Source of the DNA: a virus
Virus record (IMG/VR): IMGVR_UViG_3300048033_001552
Span: 1 to 43,405 of that record
Direction: 5' to 3' (one strand)
Length of the DNA stretch: 43,405 nt
Part shown: positions 19,547 to 26,975 of the stretch, in pieces
Position numbering within the stretch: the first letter of the stretch is position 1
How the letters are laid out: each line of letters opens with the position of its first letter
The notes under the pieces: generated by a model
The model's database searches: none
What the model saw: the letters and a program-made list of their open reading frames with translations, nothing else
What the model was told of the DNA's origin: nothing
Position numbers and translations under genes: made by a program

Positions 19547-20039
19547 TTAAAGTTTTGATTAAAAAGTCCACCTCTTCTGAATCGTTTCTCTCGCATAAAT
19601 TGTAATTTAAATGTCCGAGCATTTCATGATAATGTAAAGTTGGGTTATATGTGTCTAATTGTGTACAATCCATGTTTTTTATAAGATCTGAAATTTCTTT
19701 ATCATTCTTTTCCATATGTGAATTGTATACTTTATCTACATCTCTCCTACCATCTATCAATCTTACTGCATGTAATACTGAAGCATGATCCCATACTTCT
19801 TTTATATCCCATAGAGTTGAGCATCTGCCTATCTCACTCAAAGAAATTTTAATGCCATTGCTGGCTCTTACATGTCTTCGAATAAAATACCAGGCTTCTT
19901 GTCTTGCTTCGACTAAAGGTCTTTTTCTCCTCTTTTTAAACAAGGAGTGAGGGAAGAGCCCGTGCCATTCACAGGCTTTTTCCACTACCGCTTTGACCTT
20001 TTCGTTTCTTTTTCCTATAATATTAGAAAGGGAGGTCAT
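19464..20039 (-). CDS. free-standing DnaA domain IV-like DNA-binding protein
   Basis: A 191-residue protein. Residues about 36-100 resemble the C-terminal DNA-binding domain of DnaA: RPLVEARQEAWYFIRRH, ISLSEIGR, then DHASVLHAVR, close to the DnaA signature DHTTVLHA. There is no AAA+ ATPase domain. The remaining 90 residues are acidic and helical. It could recognise a phage origin or control replication genes. The ORF overlaps the SSB gene upstream by 17 bases and the winged-helix gene downstream by 83. Confidence 0.8.
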   Translation of the reverse strand: MTSLSNIIGKRNEKVKAVVEKACEWHGLFPHSLFKKRRKRPLVEARQEAWYFIRRHVRASNGIKISLSEIGRCSTLWDIKEVWDHASVLHAVRLIDGRRDVDKVYNSHMEKNDKEISDLIKNMDCTQLDTYNPTLHYHEMLGHLNYNLCERNDSEEVDFLIKTLNEKRNNETSNQDSFKDLKMEVVQGAVN

Positions 20040-20352
20040 CTGCTACATCATTTGGTTCTCCTGCAGGTTGAAAATTTGCTTCTTTTTGTGCAGGTTGTGA
20101 CATTTCTCTTGAAGTTTTTGGTGTTAATCCATCCGTCCAATAAGTTGATCCATTGCCTAACCATATAGGAGCTTCATCAGGATTGTTTTTGTCTTTTGAA
20201 AACTTAACAGAAATGTTTTGATTATACTGATCGACTTCGTCTTTGACTGCGATCTCTAAATTTGCCCACTTCTCGCCTTTTTTTGACGTTGAAATTTTGG
20301 CTTGATTTTGACCAAGTTTGGTCAGGTTGATTGAAATGTTTGCTTTGATCAT
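20023..20352 (-). CDS. ssb: single-stranded DNA-binding protein
   Basis: A 109-residue protein with a compact beta-rich N-terminal part (KANISINLTKL, KWANLEIAVKDEVDQYNQNISVKF), a Pro/Gln-rich linker and an acidic tip ending DDLPF. That matches the C-terminal protein-interaction tip of bacterial SSBs (DDDIPF). It would coat single strands during replication and recruit partners. The leader is very AT-rich and follows a hairpin at 20388-20409. Short for SSB, but the tail and setting are convincing. Confidence 0.75.
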   Translation of the reverse strand: MIKANISINLTKLGQNQAKISTSKKGEKWANLEIAVKDEVDQYNQNISVKFSKDKNNPDEAPIWLGNGSTYWTDGLTPKTSREMSQPAQKEANFQPAGEPNDVADDLPF

Positions 20353-20387
20353 AATTAAAAAATAAATAAATAAAAATAAATAAATAT

Positions 20388-20409
20388 GATGATACTACTT
20401 ATTATCATC
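20388..20409 (-). terminator. hairpin between the exonuclease and SSB genes
   Basis: A perfect 7-bp inverted repeat (GATGATA at 20388-20394, TATCATC at 20403-20409) with an 8-base loop, followed on the minus strand by a T/A-rich run (ATTTATTTATTTTTATTT). It may be a weak terminator, attenuator or mRNA-stabilising stem in the 75-base gap before ssb. Confidence 0.35.
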
Positions 20410-20427
20410 GGTTCTACACTGTCGTTT

Positions 20428-21156
20428 TTAAATGATCCCATACTCTACATATTGAGCTGGATCAATGCTTTTGTTGACGAACATATCTAGATAGTTTTGT
20501 TCGGCTTCAATTGCTTTCATTTTACCTTTCTCTAAAGTTTCGTCTGAAACTTCAATTTGTTTCATACGCATGGTGTCTTTTTCTATAACAAAAAACATCA
20601 TGTCTAAATCAAAAAGTTGTTTGTATATCCAAGCTTGACTGTCATAGTTGTACATTCTAGCTTTGCTTGCAAATGAGTCAATATTACTTGTCGTTTTTAG
20701 ATCAATAATTTTATTGACAACAGGGCTAATAATATCTGCTTTGCCTTTCCATAAAACACCGTTGCCAAATAAATCTTTAACCATAGGCTCTTCATAGATG
20801 TTTGCATCTTCAAACAAAACTTCAGCAGCTTTAGTTTTTCTTAATGTTTCAGCAATTCTATGACATTCATCCAGTTCTTTTTGTAGAAGCACAGGACCAT
20901 CTACATCCCTATCTTTATATGCTTTTGTGATCCTAGAAGAAACATCAATTGCTGGTAGGCTTGTTGATCCAAAGAATGTAATTTCATGTACTGCATTACC
21001 CATTAGCATTGCAACAGTTTTTTGCTTTGGCACACCATATTGTTTTGGATTTTTTAAAAGTGTTTCAATGTTAGAGTTTGACAAGTACTTTTTGCCAATT
21101 CCATCGTAATACTCGTCGTCTTGACGAAGGGTTTTGATAATTTCTTTATATTCCAT
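20428..21156 (-). CDS. RecE/Cas4-like PD-(D/E)XK exonuclease
   Basis: A 242-residue protein with the motif order of phage exonucleases: YLSNSNIETLLKNP (24-37), MGNAVHE with His57 (52-58), GKADII with Asp141 (138-143), IIDLKTT with Asp152 and Lys154 (150-156), and YDSQAWIYKQL (171-181). It should degrade duplex ends to give single strands for annealing. It shares the base junction (21156) with the ERF gene upstream, making a classic exonuclease plus annealing-protein pair. Confidence 0.85.
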   Translation of the reverse strand: MEYKEIIKTLRQDDEYYDGIGKKYLSNSNIETLLKNPKQYGVPKQKTVAMLMGNAVHEITFFGSTSLPAIDVSSRITKAYKDRDVDGPVLLQKELDECHRIAETLRKTKAAEVLFEDANIYEEPMVKDLFGNGVLWKGKADIISPVVNKIIDLKTTSNIDSFASKARMYNYDSQAWIYKQLFDLDMMFFVIEKDTMRMKQIEVSDETLEKGKMKAIEAEQNYLDMFVNKSIDPAQYVEYGII

Positions 21157-21656
21157 TAGATTTTAAATTTAGATTTGATTAATTTTTGATGATCTGGTTT
21201 CACTGTGCGTTTTGTTAGCGCATCAATCCCATCCTGTTTTGTCCCTTTTGTCAGTATGTAATCAAGACCGGCTTGACTTAGCATAGGTTTGCTGGTTGCA
21301 GAATTAATTGTGCTGTTGCCATCATCATCTTGTGCCTGAAGTCCTAATAGAGATGCTAAACTATATCTTCTGTAATAAGTTATGGCGCCTCCCATTTTTT
21401 GTGGATCAGCTATGTCAGGTAGAGGTATACCCCCCTCTACAAAATTTCCTTTTTCTACACAGGTCAATCTAGTCATAACAGTACCATTTTCTATTGGTTG
21501 TGTGAGCAACACCTTATTCTTCTTTAGAAGAGGCATAAGCTGTGCAATAAGACTGTTAATGTCAAAGTATGCTGAATTGTAAAAAGGGTTCTTAGAATCC
21601 TTCGAAATAGCTCCTATTTCCTGTTGGATGTCAAACAGTTTGGCATATATACTCAT
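21156..21656 (-). CDS. erf: ERF-family single-strand annealing protein
   Basis: A 166-residue protein with the ERF core: N-terminal IYAKLFDIQQEIGAISKD, KNPFYNSAYFDINSLI (about 22-37), then MGGAITYYRRYSLASLLGLQ and an acidic DDDGN (about 88-113). ERF proteins form rings that anneal complementary strands during phage recombination and concatemer formation. The C-terminal third is variable. Its start overlaps the 49-residue gene by 4 bases (ATGA). Confidence 0.9.
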   Translation of the reverse strand: MSIYAKLFDIQQEIGAISKDSKNPFYNSAYFDINSLIAQLMPLLKKNKVLLTQPIENGTVMTRLTCVEKGNFVEGGIPLPDIADPQKMGGAITYYRRYSLASLLGLQAQDDDGNSTINSATSKPMLSQAGLDYILTKGTKQDGIDALTKRTVKPDHQKLIKSKFKI

Positions 21657-21802
21657 ATTTCAATAATTTTATTTGTTTTAGTGTCTATAATTTCCTGATG
21701 CTCCCCTCTGAAAGCGATACGTTTTGCATCACTGATTGTTTCGGCGTACCATGTTTCATCGTCGCCATCGCCTCCGTGGTAAATATTTATTTTGTATCTC
21801 AT
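21653..21802 (-). CDS. small uncharacterised protein
   Basis: A 49-residue frame joined to its neighbours at both ends: its ATG shares a base with the upstream stop (TAATG) and its TGA overlaps the ERF start (ATGA). The sequence (RYKINIYHGGDGDDETWYAETISDAKRIAF) suggests one beta-hairpin and a helix. No family is recognised. The coupling makes a real gene likely. Confidence 0.6.
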   Translation of the reverse strand: MRYKINIYHGGDGDDETWYAETISDAKRIAFRGEHQEIIDTKTNKIIEI

Positions 21803-22221
21803 TAGTTAAGTATTAATTTTTTTGTGTGTCTTAATTGCCTCATTCTAGATATTAGTTGAGCAATTTCTAGTTCTTTTTCTTGAATTTTTTTAAATGCGCC
21901 ACGTGCTTTATTTAAATACAAATGTTCTCTAAGCGCTTTTAATTTAATCCATGATTTAGTGTAAGCAATTTTTCTTACTCCTTCTAAAACACCATCATTT
22001 AAGATTGTGTCGATGTCCTGGTCTGTTATATCCGGATACAGGTTTGAATCAGTATATACTGCGTTTAATTCTCCACCTTCTATAGTTACCTTCATGTAGG
22101 GCATTATAAACCCAATCTCGCCTGTAAATACGTTTATCACGTGCGGCGTACTGTAAGCGGCTAATGTTGCCCACAGTTGTTCTTTTTTAGTGGTTGAGTC
22201 CACATTGATTAATTTTTCCAT
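21802..22221 (-). CDS. uncharacterised early protein
   Basis: A 139-residue protein: a beta-rich N-terminal half (HVINVFTGEIGFIMPYMKVTIEGGELNAVYTD, split by charged turns) and a helical, strongly basic C-terminal half (KIQEKELEIAQLISRMRQLRHTKKL). No recognised domain. It overlaps the preceding gene by 13 bases and is coupled to the 49-residue gene. It may assist recombination, as it sits upstream of ERF. Confidence 0.55.
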   Translation of the reverse strand: MEKLINVDSTTKKEQLWATLAAYSTPHVINVFTGEIGFIMPYMKVTIEGGELNAVYTDSNLYPDITDQDIDTILNDGVLEGVRKIAYTKSWIKLKALREHLYLNKARGAFKKIQEKELEIAQLISRMRQLRHTKKLILN

Positions 22222-22403
22222 TTGTTTAAAACTAGATTTACGATATCAAGAATTTCATTATAATAATATTTTGAGCGATTAGCCGTAATATCTTCTAACA
22301 CATCGCTGTCATCGGGTCCGATATTAAAGCTTTTAACTTCCATATCTACACGCTCATCTACGATTGAACTTATTCTATCGTAAACTTCACTAAACACTTT
22401 CAT
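22209..22403 (-). CDS. small acidic protein, first gene of the replication block
   Basis: A 64-residue acidic frame (SSIVDERVDMEVKSFNIGPDDSDVLEDI) with no recognised family. The reading frame is open to an ATG at 22448, but the ATG at 22403 is preferred because a textbook AAAGGAG lies 5 bases upstream, the best Shine-Dalgarno I noticed in the window. It is followed by an overlapping 139-residue gene. Confidence 0.55.
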   Translation of the reverse strand: MKVFSEVYDRISSIVDERVDMEVKSFNIGPDDSDVLEDITANRSKYYYNEILDIVNLVLNKWKN

Positions 22404-22408
22404 GTTAT

Positions 22409-22415
22409 CTCCTTT
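22409..22415 (-). promoter_or_regulatory. Shine-Dalgarno site (AAAGGAG) deciding the start at 22403
   Basis: AAAGGAG with 5-base spacing (ATAAC) to ATG. Most starts in this window have only AT-rich context, as is usual in Bacteroidota, so this site stands out and argues against the longer start at 22448. Confidence 0.5.
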
Positions 22416-22465
22416 GCTGAGTTTTTCAGAGTGTAATATGTCTCTCATATATCAGATTATTTTAT

Positions 22466-22497
22466 GTAAATATAATTAATGTTATTCACAATTACAA
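22466..22497 (-). promoter_or_regulatory. candidate promoter for the replication block
   Basis: On the minus strand: TTG (22495-22497), a 20-base spacer, then TATATTTA (22467-22474), a 7-of-8 match to TAnnTTTG. Spacing fits Flavobacterium promoters. It would give a leader of about 55 bases to the ATG at 22403. Confidence 0.4.
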
Positions 22498-22545
22498 GTT
22501 AATAAGCGTTAATTTTTATAAATACGCCACATTTTTTTTATTTTA

Positions 22546-22595
22546 CCCTGCGTCGCCCTACGTCGCCAAAGTTTACCCTGCGTCGCCCTACGTCG
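22546..22595. repeat. phased GC-rich decamers, candidate iterons
   Basis: Four copies of CCCT(G/A)CGTCG at 22546, 22556, 22576 and 22586, two adjacent pairs separated by a 10-base AT-rich spacer. All copies therefore fall on the same helical face. The array is the most GC-rich stretch of a very AT-rich gap between the accessory cassette and the replication genes. Candidate origin iterons or an operator. Confidence 0.6.
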
Positions 22596-22603
22596 CTCTC
22601 TAT

Positions 22604-22613
22604 GATAGTGAAC
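22604..22613 (-). repeat. GATAGTGAAC motif copy next to decamer array
   Basis: One copy of a 10-base motif also found exactly at 15854, 24384, 27754 and 27939, and with one change at 26988. Here it overlaps the last base of a perfect -7 element on the minus strand, so it would lie at the transcription start, a good operator position. Confidence 0.4.
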
Positions 22614-22646
22614 AAATTTAAAATGTAACTTTTTTTATATTCACAA
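22613..22646 (-). promoter_or_regulatory. candidate promoter upstream of the decamer array
   Basis: On the minus strand: TTG (22644-22646), a 23-base spacer and a perfect TAAATTTG (22613-22620). The start would fall inside the GATAGTGAAC copy, putting the decamers in the leader RNA. Confidence 0.4.
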
Positions 22647-22647
22647 T

Positions 22648-22737
22648 TTAATTACTTAATAAGTAAACAAATAAAGCAATCAATAAAACAATACATATTA
22701 TATTAAAAAATATATCCGAATATTTATTTCTAGGCAT
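22648..22737 (-). CDS. small single-pass membrane peptide
   Basis: A 29-residue frame overlapping the end of the 102-residue gene by 8 bases. A charged N-terminus (MPRNKYSD) precedes about 18 hydrophobic residues (IFFNIICIVLLIALFVYLL), a clear membrane segment. Very short, so support comes from the hydrophobic pattern and the gene-like overlap. It could be an accessory membrane or toxin-like peptide; function unknown. Confidence 0.4.
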   Translation of the reverse strand: MPRNKYSDIFFNIICIVLLIALFVYLLSN

Positions 22738-23038
22738 AATTATTGTTTTTATTATTTTGGTATTTAAATAATTCATATATAGTGTCTATAAAGTGTTCAG
22801 TGTCATTAGCATCACCCTGATGATAAAATTGTAACAGTAGTTCATTTAAAGTTTCTTTCTGCATTTCTAATTGTTTTATATCACAAATAAACTGTTGAAT
22901 TTTTTGTTCAATGTTTTTACCTTGATAATCTTTCTCCTTGAATTGGTTTGGAACAGAACACCAATTACTTGCGTATATTTTTGTGAATATTTTTAATTCA
23001 TTTTCATCGAACATGAACTGATTTTTGTTTTTATACAT
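22730..23038 (-). CDS. uncharacterised helical protein
   Basis: A 102-residue Gln/Asn/Lys-rich protein with a likely coiled-coil (about residues 45-75, NIEQKIQQFICDIKQLEMQKETLNELL) and an Asn-rich tail. No recognised domain. It is the last sizeable gene of the accessory cassette before the decamer spacer. Confidence 0.55.
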   Translation of the reverse strand: MYKNKNQFMFDENELKIFTKIYASNWCSVPNQFKEKDYQGKNIEQKIQQFICDIKQLEMQKETLNELLLQFYHQGDANDTEHFIDTIYELFKYQNNKNNNYA

Positions 23039-23068
23039 TATATTATATTTTAATTTATTAATTTTATT

Positions 23069-24955
23069 TTAAGCATTTTCGTTTATATTTCTATGGTTAA
23101 GTGGAAATTCACTTGTTATTGCACACATTACCTCCATGAATGGTTCCATTGATGTTTCAAACATATCTGCAAAATCATTTGCATTATTAGCATCTGTAAT
23201 CCTTAGTTCACCAGAAACAATTAAATCTTTATATTGATTGTATGTTGTTGCGTCAAAGTTTATTTGATGAATTGCACCATCCCAGTTTACATTAATACTT
23301 TCTATACCATACTTACACCATATAGCATGTATATATCTGTACACTTTTGCCCAACAATATGCATCATAGTTTTCATTTGTAGAACAATCCATCATTATAT
23401 TATTAGTTATAGCATCATTACTTGTTTTATATTCATAGTTATAATTCGCCATATACTGCCCTCTGTTTCTAGTAAATGCTTCTGTATTTGATGGCATGTA
23501 TGGTATTGTATCTGAATTTATTCTTATCACACCAGTATTCGCTTCGTTAATGATATCGTCTATTGTTGTTATACTTAATTGTACTGTATCATCGCTTGTT
23601 AAATATGGTACAGGTGTACCTTGATTACTAATTATATCATTTACTGCTACAAAACTTTCTTCATCAAGATAACATTGCACAGTTTCGTCAATATGTGTGA
23701 ATTCACCGCTACGAGTACCGTGAGTTATTTCATATGCATCCTCATGCCATATATATGCGTTAAGTACTTCCGAATATGTAACTTCATCACTTCTATAATC
23801 TTGGTCATCATATTCAGAATAAGTTACACATTCATCACAATAACGTTCATCATTAACCCACCTTACATCATCATCGTTGACACTGTTGCCACAATCATAA
23901 CATTCTATAACGTTAGCTTCTGATGTACCACCACCTGTTTCTGTAAGCATATCACCTTCACCATGATTTTTTATACTTTCTGTATCATACGACATTGTGT
24001 TGAATGTATCTACATATGGATAGTAATCAAAGTTATATGTAGTTAAATTCATTCGCATACGTTTGTGCTCTGTTGTATATATACCATCTTCACCTTTGAA
24101 CATAAAGTTTTGATTATCTGTAAAGTTTTGTGTTTTTTTATGAACCCAACCTTTATTTTGTGCATGCATGATAAATCTTTTGATTGTTACTTCTGTACCG
24201 TATATACGGTCCATTATGATATCGGTATCACTATAGTAATTTTTATTCCACATTGATCTTGGCCATAATAATGCTCGACCATGTAGTTTACCTTCAGAAT
24301 CAGTTGCAATCAGCATCTGACAATCGTTTTCACAGTATATATCTAGATATTTTTGACAACTAGTATATCTCATACAGCTATTTGATAGTGAACCGCTTTT
24401 ATTTTTATATTTACTTTCATGGTACCATTCTTTTATTGCATCACCTTTAACAATACTAAACGTTAGGTCTGGAACATAATATGCTTTTATCATGTTTACC
24501 ATTTGTTCTATTTGTGCATCACTTTTCTTATAAATCCAAGGAAGTTTTCTTAACGTTTTACCAGCTGTTTCTTTTATATGTTTACCATCTATCATATATT
24601 CACCTATTAGATTCATATCTGGATCAAGTATAAATACAACTGTGTGCATGTAAAAATCATTTGTTCTAATGTATGACATATACTGTGCTTCCTTTTGTAA
24701 TTCCTGATCTTCTATTTTACATGCAATAAGTGGAAAATCTTGTGATCTAAATAAGTTTTTACATTCTGTTGGTAATATACATTTGACATGTTTATGGTCA
24801 AATAAACTATTTATGAATATTAATTCTGTACCAGAATTCGTATTCTTAATACAAGGAGGAAGTTCAGATATATTTATTATACCAGACTCCAGTAATTGTG
24901 TATATTTTCTTACTATATTATATACAGATTCTGATTCACTTCCTCTGTTCATCAT
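23069..24955 (-). CDS. large zinc-ribbon protein of unknown function
   Basis: The frame extends to 25033 (654 aa), but that overlaps the peptidase gene by 98 bases. The ATG at 24955 (628 aa, MMNRGSES) leaves 20 and is preferred. Numbered from 25033: residues about 215-260 contain LSNSCMRYTSCQKYLDIY and GRALLW, a pattern I recall from uncharacterised phage proteins. Cys378, Cys381, Cys399 and Cys402 form a zinc ribbon, followed by tyrosine/acid-rich repeats (SEYDDQDYRSDEVTYSE). It is acidic and Asn/Tyr-rich. Zinc binding is likely; any catalytic role is unknown. Confidence 0.65.
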   Translation of the reverse strand: MMNRGSESESVYNIVRKYTQLLESGIINISELPPCIKNTNSGTELIFINSLFDHKHVKCILPTECKNLFRSQDFPLIACKIEDQELQKEAQYMSYIRTNDFYMHTVVFILDPDMNLIGEYMIDGKHIKETAGKTLRKLPWIYKKSDAQIEQMVNMIKAYYVPDLTFSIVKGDAIKEWYHESKYKNKSGSLSNSCMRYTSCQKYLDIYCENDCQMLIATDSEGKLHGRALLWPRSMWNKNYYSDTDIIMDRIYGTEVTIKRFIMHAQNKGWVHKKTQNFTDNQNFMFKGEDGIYTTEHKRMRMNLTTYNFDYYPYVDTFNTMSYDTESIKNHGEGDMLTETGGGTSEANVIECYDCGNSVNDDDVRWVNDERYCDECVTYSEYDDQDYRSDEVTYSEVLNAYIWHEDAYEITHGTRSGEFTHIDETVQCYLDEESFVAVNDIISNQGTPVPYLTSDDTVQLSITTIDDIINEANTGVIRINSDTIPYMPSNTEAFTRNRGQYMANYNYEYKTSNDAITNNIMMDCSTNENYDAYCWAKVYRYIHAIWCKYGIESINVNWDGAIHQINFDATTYNQYKDLIVSGELRITDANNANDFADMFETSMEPFMEVMCAITSEFPLNHRNINENA

Positions 24956-26021
24956 CCATACTTGGATTTTTTGGTCCAATTTGTATAGGTCGATCCACTG
25001 TAGGTATCTGAGTGTAAAGTTCGTTTTGTTCATCTTCTTCTAAATAAAATTCTATTGCTTCTTCTGCTGATATCATGCATGCATCACAATAACCGTCATA
25101 CATACCACATCCTGTACCACATATTTTTTTGATTTTTTTCTCTGCTTCAGACAGCTGATCTTTATCAAAAACGTGGTCATACATCATATGTGAATTATAA
25201 TTCCAATCGTAATCATTATATCTACCGTATATATGATAATTATAACTTTCACGTTTTGTTTTAACAACATATTTTGTATTTATATACTTGAATATATCTG
25301 AACACAATTTGTATGTTTCAACAAAGTCATTGATATTTATATATTCTGTATCCGTATGCGGATTGTAATATCCACACGACATATTGGCTACTGGTAAATC
25401 TGTTGCATAAGCAACCTCTAACACATCAGTCATACCACCGCTCACTTCTATCCTATTGTATTTTTGCAGAATGTATTTGATTGCATCTTGAAAATTTTCT
25501 TCATATAATTTTGTACCTGATATTCTATTTACAAAATCATCTGCTCCACGTCTATCACATTGTAGTACGTACAAGCAATCATTGAAGAACTTTTTCTTTA
25601 GTTTTGATGATCCCAAGCATCCAACTTCTTCATCTAAAAAGAATACTGCTTTCATACTTGGTTGGGTTTTTAATAATTGAAGTGTAATTGCTATACCACA
25701 TTTATCATCTCCACCAGTACCAATTTGTTTCATTGTTTTACTGTTGATAGCAATAATATTACCTTTTACTTTCACTGGTAATACATTTGCTTTTACAATA
25801 TCATGAACTGTATCTGTATGACACACCATAGCTTTGTATGGTCCATCACCCTTTGTTACATATAAGTTTCCGTAACTATCAGTAGATGTAGTACAACCTT
25901 GAATTGATTGCACTACATTACCAATATGTTTCATCATACGTCCTGTTTCATAACTACATGACTGTATTGAAACTAATGTGCAAAGGTCATTAATGATTTT
26001 AGACCTTTTCATAGTCTGCAC
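24936..26021 (-). CDS. M20-type metallopeptidase
   Basis: A 361-residue protein with a full di-zinc peptidase site: CHTD (His68, Asp70), GGDDK (Asp105/106), LDEEVG (Glu131 catalytic and Glu132 ligand), CDRRG (Asp156) and PHTDTEY (His222). The order matches peptidase T-like M20 enzymes, but the usual inserted dimerisation domain is absent, so the catalytic domain ends near residue 250. The C-terminal 100 residues are unrelated and contain Cys301, Cys305, Cys312 and Cys315, a possible zinc cluster. An internal start at 26012 (MKRSK) is also possible. A small-peptide substrate is expected; its use to a phage is unknown. Confidence 0.8.
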   Translation of the reverse strand: MQTMKRSKIINDLCTLVSIQSCSYETGRMMKHIGNVVQSIQGCTTSTDSYGNLYVTKGDGPYKAMVCHTDTVHDIVKANVLPVKVKGNIIAINSKTMKQIGTGGDDKCGIAITLQLLKTQPSMKAVFFLDEEVGCLGSSKLKKKFFNDCLYVLQCDRRGADDFVNRISGTKLYEENFQDAIKYILQKYNRIEVSGGMTDVLEVAYATDLPVANMSCGYYNPHTDTEYININDFVETYKLCSDIFKYINTKYVVKTKRESYNYHIYGRYNDYDWNYNSHMMYDHVFDKDQLSEAEKKIKKICGTGCGMYDGYCDACMISAEEAIEFYLEEDEQNELYTQIPTVDRPIQIGPKNPSMDDEQRK

Positions 26022-26424
26022 TAATTAATGCACCGTTTTTAGTATCTGTTTGTTCGAATATAATAGTGTTATAAAATTTTATAACAATATCAAGTTGTTC
26101 ATCATTGAAAGTTTTTTCAATAACATCCCAAGCAGATTCTGTATTTTTGAAACCAACAACTCTAGGTTTGAGATAAACTCTACCTTTTGGAGTATTGTTG
26201 TCTTTTTTACGTGCATCATACTCACCACGTGCCATTCTTGTATAGTATTGTTTGTTGATATATTGAACATCATGATATTTTAAACCATACATTTTTGCAA
26301 CTTTCGTTAATCCATGTTCCTGAACTGCTTTTGCAATATTTAGACAATAATCATTATCATATTTGCGTGCTACAGGTCTTGGACCCCTACGCTTTGTAGG
26401 TTTCATTTTACGTTTTGTACTCAT
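25999..26424 (-). CDS. basic helix-turn-helix-like protein
   Basis: A 141-residue protein with a very basic N-terminus (MSTKRKMKPTKRRGPRPVARK) followed by a helical pair (CLNIAKAVQEHGLTKVAKMYGLKYHDVQYI) with the spacing of a helix-turn-helix. The C-terminal half is mixed. It may bind DNA and regulate the accessory cassette in which it lies. It overlaps the peptidase gene by 23 bases. Confidence 0.55.
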   Translation of the reverse strand: MSTKRKMKPTKRRGPRPVARKYDNDYCLNIAKAVQEHGLTKVAKMYGLKYHDVQYINKQYYTRMARGEYDARKKDNNTPKGRVYLKPRVVGFKNTESAWDVIEKTFNDEQLDIVIKFYNTIIFEQTDTKNGALISADYEKV

Positions 26425-26441
26425 AATTAATAAATTTTAAA

Positions 26442-26723
26442 TTAGTTAGTTGCAAGTTGTATCAAATCGCGAACGGTTTGAGCACTTGCTTCTTGTTGTT
26501 CTGCTCTGTTTTGTTCTATTTTAGAACGCAAAAGCCAATCAGGTATTAAACCCTCGATATCACACGGAACTGATAGTTCGTGGACGTTTACATCATTTAG
26601 TAATTGTATTTGTGATGTTGCTAGATACGCTTGGTCGATGATAGTGACACCATCTAGCTTGATATCTTCAGCTAGTATACTCATACCAACTGTATCAACG
26701 AATGTGAAATTAATTTTAATCAT
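26442..26723 (-). CDS. uncharacterised small protein
   Basis: A 93-residue acidic protein: beta-rich first half (KINFTFVDTVGMSILAEDIKL) and a helical C-terminus (LLRSKIEQNRAEQQEASAQTVRDLIQLATN). No family is recognised. It is 17 bases upstream of the HTH-like gene. The 105 bases before it hold no gene, only a weak CCAGG/CCTGG stem. Confidence 0.5.
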   Translation of the reverse strand: MIKINFTFVDTVGMSILAEDIKLDGVTIIDQAYLATSQIQLLNDVNVHELSVPCDIEGLIPDWLLRSKIEQNRAEQQEASAQTVRDLIQLATN

Positions 26724-26828
26724 ATTGAATATTTTAGAAACCAGGATAACCCCAAACCTGGATAGTTACAAATCTATTCGACAATCTCCAGAGGTTTTGA
26801 ATAGGAGATATAATAAAAAAATCATAAA

Positions 26829-26975
26829 TCAAAACGCGAATAGCGCATTAAATATGCATCCTATATGGTTATCGGTTAATAGATGTACTAACCATTCCAT
26901 TATTACAGTATATAATCCAATGAATACAAGTCCAACATGTATACAAAAAGCAATTTTAGTTTCTATATTTTTCAT
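26829..26975 (-). CDS. small membrane protein
   Basis: A 48-residue frame coupled by ATGA to the 173-residue gene upstream. Residues about 8-30 (AFCIHVGLVFIGLYTVIMEWLV) form a membrane segment, and the C-terminus is also hydrophobic. No family is known. The coupling favours a real gene. Confidence 0.5.
   Translation of the reverse strand: MKNIETKIAFCIHVGLVFIGLYTVIMEWLVHLLTDNHIGCIFNALFAF

Noticed and set aside
22546-22595. CRISPR-like array
   Set aside because: Units are 10 bases in two pairs with a 10-base spacer, far too short for CRISPR, and no cas genes are present.
23234-24256. Several plus-strand frames opposite the zinc-ribbon gene, rich in Ile/Cys/Tyr
   Set aside because: Antisense shadows with random hydrophobic composition; no independent start signals.
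26745-26765. CCAGG/CCTGG stem as a terminator before the 93-residue gene
   Set aside because: Only 5 bp with no following T-run on the minus strand; not convincing.
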